The notes under the pieces: model-generated | Database searches by the model: none | What the model was told of the DNA's origin: nothing | What the model saw: only the letters and a program-made list of their open reading frames with translations | Shown here: one piece after another, positions 11,195 through 19,073 of the stretch | How positions within the stretch are numbered: the first letter of the stretch is position 1 | How the letters are laid out: each line of letters begins with the position of its first letter | Program-made: the position numbers and the translations under genes | Assembly (NCBI GenBank): GCA_027487145.1 | Contig: JAIYEC010000059.1 | Location: forward strand, 1-19,977 | Length of the DNA stretch: 19,977 bases | Origin: a bacterium | GTDB taxonomy: Bacteria; Patescibacteriota; Minisyncoccia; Phycocordibacterales; UBA918 | Direction of reading: 5' to 3'

Positions 11195-12946
11195 GTGCGT
11201 ATTTTAGATGAACAACTTAAGCGATTTATCATCGATGCCGGTCTTATTACGAAGACTGATGTTGCTGCAGCTGAAAAAATCGCTAAGGATGAAAACCGCT
11301 CTCTAGCGGAGGCACTTATTGCTCATGGTCACATGACCGAAGATGACATGCGCCGGGTGGAGTCGTATGTCCTTGGGATTCCGTTTGTGTCACTCAAAGA
11401 CGCCAAGATTGATTTTGCTACCCTTACACTTATTCCTGAGCCGGTCGCCCGAAACCACAACATTATTGCCTACAAGAAAAACGAAGATTCGCTTGAGGTA
11501 GCAATGCTAGATACAGCCGATCTTCCAGCTATCGACTTCATCAAAAAGAAAGTTGGGCTCAAAATCCAACCTCGGCTTACCGATACTGATTCAATGCGGA
11601 TTGCTTTGCGACAGTATCAAAAAAACCTCAAAGATGAGTTTGGAGATCTCATTATGCAGGACGCCTCAAAACTAAAAGTGCTAGCTGAGGAGAATGGCGA
11701 AGAAATGAGTGAAAGCGACTTGAAGAAAGCCGCGGAAGACCTTCCGGTTGTTCGAATCGTCGATACATTGCTCCGCCACGCCATTATTCAGGGTGCTTCT
11801 GATATTCATATTGAACCGCTGGAGGAAGAGGTAATCGTTCGTTATCGCGTTGATGGTATTTTGCATGACGCAATGAAGCTACCTAAAATGGCGGCTGGAA
11901 GTATTGCGGCTCGAATTAAGGTTTTGTCTAACCTGAAGCTCGACCAAAAGCGTCTGCCGCAAGATGGCCGCTTTAAGATGGAAATGGATGGACAGAAAGT
12001 CGCGTTTCGTGTCTCAATGCTCCCGATTTTCTTTGGTGAAAAGATCGTGATGCGTCTTTTGCGAGAGAACCGTAGCGGCTTCTCGCTAGAGGGGATTGGG
12101 TTTCATGGCAGTACCCTTGATCGAATTCACCGCGCAACTCGTGCAACCACAGGAATCATCCTTGTTACTGGTCCGACTGGATCTGGAAAATCAACGACGC
12201 TCTATACTGTGCTCGATTTACTTAATACTCCTGACGTCAATATTTCTACCATTGAGGATCCAATTGAGTATCAGATGGCTCGTGTGAATCAGTCTCAGGT
12301 AAAGCCGGAAATCGGCTTTACGTTCGCGGCCGGACTTCGCTCTCTTATGCGGCAGGACCCTGACATTATTATGGTGGGGGAAATTCGTGATGAAGAAACA
12401 GCTAGCTTGGCCATCAACGCAGCTCTTACCGGGCACCTCGTTTTGGCTACACTGCACACTAATTCAGCAGCTGGAACAGTAGCTCGCTTACTTGATATGG
12501 GAGCGGAATCATTCTTGCTCGTTTCAACGCTTCGAGTGGTGATTGGACAACGACTCGTTCGGAAATTGGCGGACGATAAGTTACCGTATATTTTGACTAA
12601 AGCAGAGCGAGATGAGTTGTCAGAAAAAGTTGATCTTGATTTAGTCCTTAAAGCGCTCCGCGCTGAAAAGATAGTGAAAGAAGACGCAACCTGGAACGAC
12701 ATTCCGTTTTACCACCCAAAAGAACGTGGACAGACAGAAGATGGGTATCAAGGTCGTATGGGTATCCATGAGGTACTAGAAATGTCTCCAACTCTTAAAG
12801 AAATGATAATGGCCGAAAAAACCGGCGATGAACTGCAAGACCAAGCAAGAAAAGAAGGAATGCTGACGATGATCGAAGATGGTATTTTTAAAGCTGCGCA
12901 AGGAAGAACAACAATTGAAGAAGTACTTCGTGTTATAAATGAATAG
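11195..12946 (+). CDS. pilB: Type IV pilus assembly ATPase PilB
   Basis: Cytoplasmic hexameric ATPase that drives pilin polymerisation. 583 residues from the GTG at 11195 (reading VRILDEQLKRFIIDAG, the usual N-terminus). The longer frame from 11075 begins before the promoter and is rejected. An MshEN-type N-domain precedes the motor. Walker A GPTGSGKST is at about 326-334, the Asp box STIEDPIEY at about 351-359, Walker B with DPDIIMVGEIRDEET at about 388-402 and the His box LTGHLVLATLHTN at about 411-423. The zinc-binding cysteines common in PilB/GspE are absent; the region YHPKERGQTEDGYQGRMGIHE has none. No clear Shine-Dalgarno sits near the GTG (GGAGG is about 27 nt away). First gene of the pilus operon. 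Confidence 0.93.
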   Translation: MRILDEQLKRFIIDAGLITKTDVAAAEKIAKDENRSLAEALIAHGHMTEDDMRRVESYVLGIPFVSLKDAKIDFATLTLIPEPVARNHNIIAYKKNEDSLEVAMLDTADLPAIDFIKKKVGLKIQPRLTDTDSMRIALRQYQKNLKDEFGDLIMQDASKLKVLAEENGEEMSESDLKKAAEDLPVVRIVDTLLRHAIIQGASDIHIEPLEEEVIVRYRVDGILHDAMKLPKMAAGSIAARIKVLSNLKLDQKRLPQDGRFKMEMDGQKVAFRVSMLPIFFGEKIVMRLLRENRSGFSLEGIGFHGSTLDRIHRATRATTGIILVTGPTGSGKSTTLYTVLDLLNTPDVNISTIEDPIEYQMARVNQSQVKPEIGFTFAAGLRSLMRQDPDIIMVGEIRDEETASLAINAALTGHLVLATLHTNSAAGTVARLLDMGAESFLLVSTLRVVIGQRLVRKLADDKLPYILTKAERDELSEKVDLDLVLKALRAEKIVKEDATWNDIPFYHPKERGQTEDGYQGRMGIHEVLEMSPTLKEMIMAEKTGDELQDQARKEGMLTMIEDGIFKAAQGRTTIEEVLRVINE

Positions 12947-12974
12947 TTTATCCGACAAAACTTTTTTGTTTGTT

Positions 12975-13238
12975 ATGCAATATGTATACATCTTAAGAAG
13001 CAAAAAAGATGGCACTCTCTATACAGGTTGTACAAAGGATTTGATCAAGCGCTTCTCATTGCATAACGAAGGAAAGGTGTTCGCAACAAAGAGGAGAATT
13101 CCTTACGAATTGTTGTATTATGAAGCATACAGAAACAGAAATGACGCGTTCGAGAGGGAACAGTATTTAAAAACAGGATGGGGTCGAAATTATGTTAAAA
13201 AAGTTCTTAAAAATACACTTCTAACAAAAGAAGTTTAG
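12975..13238 (+). CDS. GIY-YIG domain protein (UPF0213-like)
   Basis: 87 residues from the ATG at 12975 (MQYVYILRSKKDGTLYTG), the usual start for this family. An upstream in-frame ATG at 12939 overlaps the pilB stop by 8 nt and could serve by coupling. GIY-YIG features are visible: YVYIL ... LYTG (3-18), the Arg of LIKRFSLHN, and the C-terminal AFEREQYLKTGWGR with the conserved Glu. Members of this small family are predicted endonucleases with a mostly unknown role in bacteria. It splits pilB from pilC and appears AT-richer than both. It is flanked by the 8-bp inverted repeat TATCCGAC (12949-12956) and GTCGGATA (13238-13245). An inserted gene that keeps the operon intact is the likely explanation. 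Confidence 0.85.
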   Translation: MQYVYILRSKKDGTLYTGCTKDLIKRFSLHNEGKVFATKRRIPYELLYYEAYRNRNDAFEREQYLKTGWGRNYVKKVLKNTLLTKEV

Positions 13239-13246
13239 TCGGATAT

Positions 13247-14473
13247 ATGCCGGTATTTTCGTACACGGGTGAAGATAGAGAGGGAAATAAAGTTACAAAC
13301 ACTGTAACGGCTACAGACCGTTTTGAGGTGTACACCATTGCTCGGGAGCAGGGTCACACGGTGGCTGCCATTGAAAATAGTTCTGACTTTAGTGTCAAAA
13401 AATATATTGATATTGAAAAAATCAATTATCATCTCAGTCGCGTCAAGCAAGATGAGTTGGTGATGGTGACACGAAACCTTGGTTCAATGCTCACTGCTGG
13501 ACTGACGGTTTCTCGGGCGTTGTCGGTGATTGAACGGCAGAGTAAAAACCCAAGATTAAAGGGTGTGGTTAAAAAAATTGTCGAAAAGATAAACGCCGGT
13601 GGTCAGTTCTATGAAGCGTTAAAAGAACATCCAAGTGTATTTGACGATCTTTTTATTGCCATGGTTCGCGCTGGAGAGGAAAGCGGTACCTTGGCTGATT
13701 CGCTCAAGGTTCTTGCTATGCAAATGGAGCGATCAAGTAATCTCAAGAAAAAGATTAAGGGAGCTATGATGTATCCCTCTATTGTCATTATTGTAATGAT
13801 CATCATTGGTATTTTAATGATGATATTTGTGATGCCTAAAATCACAGAAGTATTTAAAGGGGTTGGTCAGGAACTTCCAGCTACTACCAAGTTCTTGATT
13901 GCTTCTAGTGACTTCATGGTTAATTACACCGCATTTGCCTTAGGGGGTATTGTCTTTGTGATTGGGGGCTTTATCTACTTCTTGCGGACGCGGTGGGGAA
14001 AAATCGCTACCTCGTGGCTTTTTCCAAAGCTTCCTGTCATTGGCACCATGGCTAAAGAAACTAACGCTGCTCGCACTGCTCGCACACTTTCGTCGCTTCT
14101 TAATTCTGGGGTAGACGTCATGCAGTCGATTGAGATTACTGAAGAGGTGGTACAAAATGTGTTTTATAAAAAAATTCTGAGAGAAGCTCGAAATCGAGTT
14201 GAAAAAGGTACAGCATTATCCGAGGTTTTTATAGAACGAAGTGATCTCTATCCAATTTTAGTAGGGGAAATGATTTTAGTAGGTGAAGAAACTGGTCAAA
14301 TCGCCGGGATGTTAAACGAGTTAGCTGGATACTATGAAGCTGAGGTAGAACGGAAGACAAAAGATCTTTCAACTATTATTGAGCCACTTTTGATGGTATT
14401 TATTGGCGGCGGAGTAGGTTTCTTTGCGCTGGCTCTTATTGCACCAATTTATTCAATCGGAGAAAGTATTTAG
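13247..14473 (+). CDS. pilC: Type IV pilus inner-membrane platform protein PilC
   Basis: Polytopic platform that couples PilB to pilin extraction. 408 residues, normal length, with two T2SSF repeats: about 70-195 (LVMVTRNLGSMLTAGLTVSRAL) and about 272-397 (NAARTARTLSSLLNSGVDVMQSI). Membrane segments are at about 177-196, 227-246 and 383-402. Motifs such as MVRAGEESGTL and ILVGEETGQIAGML, one in each repeat, are characteristic. The ATG lies 8 nt after the GIY-YIG stop. The next gene starts 2 nt after its stop. Confidence 0.95.
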   Translation: MPVFSYTGEDREGNKVTNTVTATDRFEVYTIAREQGHTVAAIENSSDFSVKKYIDIEKINYHLSRVKQDELVMVTRNLGSMLTAGLTVSRALSVIERQSKNPRLKGVVKKIVEKINAGGQFYEALKEHPSVFDDLFIAMVRAGEESGTLADSLKVLAMQMERSSNLKKKIKGAMMYPSIVIIVMIIIGILMMIFVMPKITEVFKGVGQELPATTKFLIASSDFMVNYTAFALGGIVFVIGGFIYFLRTRWGKIATSWLFPKLPVIGTMAKETNAARTARTLSSLLNSGVDVMQSIEITEEVVQNVFYKKILREARNRVEKGTALSEVFIERSDLYPILVGEMILVGEETGQIAGMLNELAGYYEAEVERKTKDLSTIIEPLLMVFIGGGVGFFALALIAPIYSIGESI

Positions 14474-14475
14474 GT

Positions 14476-16230
14476 ATGAAGTATCCACGCACCACACGCT
14501 CCGGGTTTTCTTTCATAGAAGCTCTCATTGTGGCGGCAGTTGGGGTGACTATTTTCGCCGGACTCTTCGGAACGTTTCGCTACACGTTTGAGTTACTCGC
14601 GCATGCAAAAGCAAAAACGACGGCGGTAACTATCGCAAATCAACGAATGGAGTATTTTCGGTCACTTCCATATAGTCAGGTAGGCACCATAGCCGGTATT
14701 CCGCCTGGAACAATCCCGCAAAATAGCACATCAACGCTTAATAAAATTCAGTTTTCTGAACGAGTTTTGGTTGAGTATGTTGATGATCCGGCCGACGGCC
14801 TTCTTACTGCGACAACGACTGACAGTAACGGTATCCCAGCGGATTACAAGCGAGTAAAGATTGAGATAGGTTGGACGTTGAAAGGACAAAGAAAAAGTAT
14901 TGTGCTGACAAGTAATATTGTCCCTCGCTCAATTGAGACGACTGATGGTGGGGGAACAATTCGGGTAAATGTGTTGGATGCAGACTCCACACCCCTTCCG
15001 GGAGCATCTGTACGGGTTATAAATAATACCACCACCACAACAATTGATGTTGCTAAGAACACTGATAGTACAGGCACCGCTCTCTTCTCTGGTGCGCCAG
15101 CTGCCAGTAACTACGAGGTGATAGTAACCGCCCCGGGATATTCAACTGACAGAACGTACCAAGCAACGGTGGCAAATCCAAATCCAACGACTGCTCCATT
15201 TTCATTGCTCGAAGCAGACATATCGACAGTTACTTTTCAGATTGGCGAGTTGAGTGATATCAATATTACTACGTATAGCTCAATTACTGATACTGAACGT
15301 AAAGAAGAGTTCTTTGGTTCCACTGGGGTCGTAAGTAGTACGGGGACTGCGGTGGCAAGTGGCGTCTTGCGACTTATTCAGACTGGCGGGGTATACGGCA
15401 CTTCTGGTCAAGCCACCCTGCTAGCAGTTGCTCCAACTCCACTTATAGCCTGGGGAGCTATCACTGTGGATGCAACCGTACCAAGCGGGACGTCATACAA
15501 TGTGCAAGTTGGCACCGTTAGTAGTTCTACGTTCACTGTTATTCCGGATGCTGTTTTGCCAGGTAATAGTAGTGGCTTTACACAAAAACTAATTGATATT
15601 TCTTCCCTTAATCCGGCTACATATCCTAGTCTTTCACTTCGCTTCCGTTTAAATACCACTAATACTGCTAATTCTCCGACTATAAATGAGGCTGCTATCT
15701 ACTACCGTGAAGCTGCAGTCCCACGCGCTGGAGTAGCACTCTCACTGCGGGGTAATAAAGTCATTGGGTCTGACAGTAGTTCCGCGCCAATTTATAAAAC
15801 CACTTTAAGTGGGACCACTAGTGCTAGTGGAGCACTTTCGTTTTCTAATGTTGAGTTCGATACGTTTGAAGTAACAGTTCCCGGTTCTCTCTTGGTAAGT
15901 GTTGCTTGTCCAAATATTCCCCTGATCCATCAAGCGGGCATTAATAGTAGTGTTGCACTTGTGCTTCGAGGTTCGGTTGCTTACTCACTTTTGACTACCG
16001 TCGTGACCCAAACAGGAAGACCAATTCCAGGAGCTACGGTCACTCTCAGTCGAAGTGGGTTTACTCAAACCGTAAATACAAATATCTGTGGACAGACATT
16101 TATGAACTCAGGAGTTTTGCCAGAATCAGATTATGAGGTGACTGTATCAAAGCCTGGGTATGCCACGCAGACTATTACGGCCGTTTCGGTTTTGGATAAC
16201 AGAGATTTAATTGTAACTTTGACTGAATAA
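14476..16230 (+). CDS. Large prepilin-like protein with carboxypeptidase-regulatory-like domains
   Basis: 584 residues. The N-terminus SGFSFIEALIVAAVGVTIFAGLFGTF is a type IV prepilin leader, with cleavage expected after Gly10 and the conserved Glu at +5. The rest is exported and mostly beta-rich and Thr/Ser-rich. Two beta-sandwich domains of the carboxypeptidase-regulatory type are seen: about 155-240 (GGTIRVNVLDADSTPLPGASVRV ... YEVIVTAPGYS) and about 500-584 (YSLLTTVVTQTGRPIPGATVTLSRSG ... YEVTVSKPGYA). A middle region resembles a carbohydrate-binding or discoidin-like strand set, but this is uncertain. Pilins are usually 120-200 residues, so this is probably a tip-located minor pilin or adhesin. 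Starts 2 nt after pilC. Confidence 0.85.
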   Translation: MKYPRTTRSGFSFIEALIVAAVGVTIFAGLFGTFRYTFELLAHAKAKTTAVTIANQRMEYFRSLPYSQVGTIAGIPPGTIPQNSTSTLNKIQFSERVLVEYVDDPADGLLTATTTDSNGIPADYKRVKIEIGWTLKGQRKSIVLTSNIVPRSIETTDGGGTIRVNVLDADSTPLPGASVRVINNTTTTTIDVAKNTDSTGTALFSGAPAASNYEVIVTAPGYSTDRTYQATVANPNPTTAPFSLLEADISTVTFQIGELSDINITTYSSITDTERKEEFFGSTGVVSSTGTAVASGVLRLIQTGGVYGTSGQATLLAVAPTPLIAWGAITVDATVPSGTSYNVQVGTVSSSTFTVIPDAVLPGNSSGFTQKLIDISSLNPATYPSLSLRFRLNTTNTANSPTINEAAIYYREAAVPRAGVALSLRGNKVIGSDSSSAPIYKTTLSGTTSASGALSFSNVEFDTFEVTVPGSLLVSVACPNIPLIHQAGINSSVALVLRGSVAYSLLTTVVTQTGRPIPGATVTLSRSGFTQTVNTNICGQTFMNSGVLPESDYEVTVSKPGYATQTITAVSVLDNRDLIVTLTE

Positions 16231-16235
16231 TCCCT

Positions 16236-16844
16236 ATGTTATATGTAAAGTTTCAGAGAGGGATGACATTGGTCGAAATGCTGGTGACAATTGCATTGCT
16301 TACTATCATGATGACAACAATCTTTTCCGCCGTGTATTACTTCTATAGGTATAACGCATATGCACTTGCACAGACAGCCGAAGTAGATAATGCAAGACGT
16401 TCTATGTCGAGATTAACGAGAGACATACGAGAGATGACGTATGCTGAAGACGGTAGTTTCCCGATTGTAGTAAAAGAGGATCATCTCCTGGGGTTTTACA
16501 GTGACATTGATTACGACAACAGTGTTGAGTATGTGGAGTACGAATTAGCCACTACGACCTTTTATAAACGAACTTATAATGCTACCGGAGTTCCTCCGAC
16601 CTACAATCTCGCTAATCCTGATGAAGTGATTATCATCTCACAGTTTGTACAAAACAATCTTCAAGCCACTTCTACCTTCTCATATTTTGATACACTAGGG
16701 AATCGGCTTGATAGTACAGACCTCTTAACCGATGTGCGCTACGTCAGCGTACAAATTATCGTTAATGTAAATCCCATTCAAGCTCCTGGCGAATTTTTGC
16801 TTCGAACAAGCATTGCTCCACGTAACCTTAAAGACAACTTATGA
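16236..16844 (+). CDS. Minor pilin, PilW/GspJ-like
   Basis: 202 residues. FQRGMTLVEMLVTIALLTIMMTTIFSAVYYFY is a class III prepilin signal: cleavage after Gly9 and Glu14 at +5 of the mature chain. The head begins with the helix AQTAEVDNARRSMSRLTRDIREMTYAEDG, typical of GspJ/PilW pseudopilins, then a beta-rich domain ending RTSIAPRNLKDNL. It follows the large prepilin by 5 nt and overlaps the next gene by 4 nt (ATGA), so the three are translated together. It probably helps form the tip complex that primes the pilus. Confidence 0.85.
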   Translation: MLYVKFQRGMTLVEMLVTIALLTIMMTTIFSAVYYFYRYNAYALAQTAEVDNARRSMSRLTRDIREMTYAEDGSFPIVVKEDHLLGFYSDIDYDNSVEYVEYELATTTFYKRTYNATGVPPTYNLANPDEVIIISQFVQNNLQATSTFSYFDTLGNRLDSTDLLTDVRYVSVQIIVNVNPIQAPGEFLLRTSIAPRNLKDNL

Positions 16845-18280
16845 TACCTACAAAAAAATCACAACAAGGTTATCTTCTGGTCCTCGTCCTCGTTTTTTCT
16901 GGAGTGTTTTTGGTTATCTTGACGTCGTTCTTAGGATACCTTATCTCACAACACCGAAGCGCTGAACATCGCTACCAGCTTGAACGCGCATCTGAGGTTG
17001 CTGAAGCAGGGCTTAACTACTACCGCTGGTACCTTGCTCATAATCCGGATGATACAACTAATGGTACGGGCGTAGCCGGCCCATATACACATGTCTATTC
17101 TGATCCAGAACTTGGTCCAATTGGTGAATTCTCACTATCTATTGCCAGCAGTTCCTACTGTGGAGACGTTTCATCAATTACGGTGACATCAACTGGGCAT
17201 ACCTACGAAAATCCTACACTCAAGCGGACGATTAGTGCTAGATATACGCAGCCGACTGTGGCTGAGTATGCGTTCATCATCAATTCAAGTGTATGGGCCG
17301 GACCATCATTGAATATTATTGGACCATACCACTCCAACCAAGGTATTCGCATGGATGGTACAAACCAGTCAACGGTAACGAGCGGACTTGCATCGTGGAC
17401 CTGTACCTCAAGCTTTGGCTGTTCACCTGCTGGTACTCGAAATGGGGTATTCACCACGACTGCTAATGCAAATCAATTACTCTTTTCGTTTCCCTCTCCA
17501 CCAATTAACTTCACCGACATTAATATTGATCTTAATAATATTCTCGATCGGGCTCAAAATAATGGGGGTCGGTATCTTCCGCCTTCAGGTAGTCATGGAT
17601 ACCGCATTACATTTAATGGTAATGGGACATTTACTGCCAGACGAGTAACAGCAGTTCGTTCATATACCGCTGAGTCAACCGAAGAAGGGCAACATACTGA
17701 ACGAAATATTATTCAAACTTCTACTACATTTGGCACCTATACTATAAATCCACGCTGTCCAATTATTTACGTTGCTGACAAAGTGTGGCTTGAGGGAGTG
17801 GTTGACCAAAAAGTAACCCTAGCAGCAGCTGGGACTGACAACACGGGTGCTAATCCCTCAATCATTTTGCAAGGAAACATTACCTATCAAGATCCCGCAG
17901 CTGATGGTTTATTAGCCATTGCGGAGCAGAATGTCTTGATTGGTGTAGATGTCCCGACCAATATGACGATTAACGGAATCTTTATTGCACAAAATGGTCG
18001 CTTTGGTCGTAATCACTATACTTCTACTTGGTTACCTGATCCGTCTGGCCCAGAAAACTTCAAGCCATTTTTTGACCGAAACTCTCTTACCACCAACGGT
18101 ACTATCGTTTCAAATGGACGAGTAGGAACACAGTGGACTTCTAGTCCAGGCAATGTTTTTCAGTCTGGTTTTCGTAATCGCTACAGTAGCTACGACCGAA
18201 ACTTAGTTGAGAATCCACCACCGTTGGTGCCAAATACGTCAGACGTATATGACTTTGTTGACTGGAGAGAGGAAGAATAG
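16841..18280 (+). CDS. PilX/GspK-like minor pilin component
   Basis: 479 residues. The N-terminus SQQGYLLVLVLVFSGVFLVILTSFLGYLISQ is prepilin-like but has no Glu at +5, as in the tip pseudopilin GspK. The helix RSAEHRYQLERASEVAEAGLNYYRWYLAHNPDD is characteristic of the PilX family. The large remainder is beta-rich, with Asn/Thr/Gly-rich repeats such as NPSIILQGNITYQDPAADGLLAIAEQNVLIGVD and MTINGIFIAQNGRFG, which read like right-handed beta-helix strands. It is the last gene of the pilus block here. A promoter-like sequence for tpiA overlaps its end. Confidence 0.82.
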   Translation: MIPTKKSQQGYLLVLVLVFSGVFLVILTSFLGYLISQHRSAEHRYQLERASEVAEAGLNYYRWYLAHNPDDTTNGTGVAGPYTHVYSDPELGPIGEFSLSIASSSYCGDVSSITVTSTGHTYENPTLKRTISARYTQPTVAEYAFIINSSVWAGPSLNIIGPYHSNQGIRMDGTNQSTVTSGLASWTCTSSFGCSPAGTRNGVFTTTANANQLLFSFPSPPINFTDINIDLNNILDRAQNNGGRYLPPSGSHGYRITFNGNGTFTARRVTAVRSYTAESTEEGQHTERNIIQTSTTFGTYTINPRCPIIYVADKVWLEGVVDQKVTLAAAGTDNTGANPSIILQGNITYQDPAADGLLAIAEQNVLIGVDVPTNMTINGIFIAQNGRFGRNHYTSTWLPDPSGPENFKPFFDRNSLTTNGTIVSNGRVGTQWTSSPGNVFQSGFRNRYSSYDRNLVENPPPLVPNTSDVYDFVDWREEE

Positions 18281-18287
18281 TTATAGA
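18258..18287 (+). promoter_or_regulatory. Candidate tpiA promoter
   Basis: TTGACT (18258-18263), 18-nt spacer, TATAGA (18282-18287), within the end of the upstream gene. The start point would fall near 18294, giving an 18-nt leader that is entirely the hairpin ATGTGCTA-CCAT-TAGCACAT (18293-18312) directly before the tpiA ATG. Confidence 0.35.
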
Positions 18288-18312
18288 AATTCATGTGCTA
18301 CCATTAGCACAT

Positions 18313-19071
18313 ATGAAAAAAACCACGTTCGTCATTGGTAACTGGAAGTTAAACCCTTCAAGTCTCACTGATGCGGTAAAACTTACGGCTGAGGTAACAA
18401 AAAAATATAAAGCAGATGAACAGACTGTTGTTGCGGTCGCACCCGGGTACCTTCATATTGCCGACGTTACCAAAAAAATTGGACGAAAGGCAATTGCTGT
18501 TGCAGCCCAGGATGTTGCAACTGAACCGATGGGTCCTTTTACCGGAGAAGTCTCTGCCTTGCAGTTGCGCGATTTGAAGGTTTCATTTGTTATTATTGGT
18601 CACTCTGAGAGGCGAGCTATGGGAGAGACTGATGAAATAGTTCAGAAAAAAATTCAGGTTGCATTAAAGTACAACCTCATCCCCGTTATTTGTATTGGCG
18701 AAAAGGATAGAGATGCCAAAGGAGATTTTTATTCTTTTGTAGAAAAACAAATAAAAGCAATCGCGTCGGTATTAACAGCAGCTCAGATAAAGAAAGTAGT
18801 GATTGCCTACGAACCAATTTGGGCAATTGGCACTGGGAAGACTGCTACTGCTGCTGATGTGAAAGAAATGCAACTATTCCTCTTTTCTACCCTTACAAAA
18901 CTATACGACCGGCCGACAGCAGCAAAAGTACCGCTTTTATATGGAGGATCCGTTAAAAAAGAGAATGCCCTTGAATTACACAAAGATGGGGGGATGGACG
19001 GGTTTTTGGTAGGAGGAGCGAGCCTTAAAGCAGATGATTTTATTTCAATTATTAATGCTACGAAACGTTGA
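18313..19071 (+). CDS. tpiA: Triosephosphate isomerase
   Basis: Glycolytic enzyme interconverting dihydroxyacetone phosphate and glyceraldehyde 3-phosphate. 252 residues from the ATG at 18313 (MKKTTFVIGNWKLNP), which matches the family start; the in-frame GTG at 18295 would add six residues within a hairpin and is not preferred. Active-site residues: Asn10 and Lys12 (GNWKLN), His97 (IIGHSERR), Glu167 (AYEPIWAIGTGKTA). The phosphate-binding YGGSV and LVGGASL strands are also present. The pgk ATG follows its stop by 2 nt, so the two are one unit. There is no Shine-Dalgarno, and a perfect 8-bp hairpin abuts the start codon. Confidence 0.96.
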   Translation: MKKTTFVIGNWKLNPSSLTDAVKLTAEVTKKYKADEQTVVAVAPGYLHIADVTKKIGRKAIAVAAQDVATEPMGPFTGEVSALQLRDLKVSFVIIGHSERRAMGETDEIVQKKIQVALKYNLIPVICIGEKDRDAKGDFYSFVEKQIKAIASVLTAAQIKKVVIAYEPIWAIGTGKTATAADVKEMQLFLFSTLTKLYDRPTAAKVPLLYGGSVKKENALELHKDGGMDGFLVGGASLKADDFISIINATKR

Positions 19072-19073
19072 TT

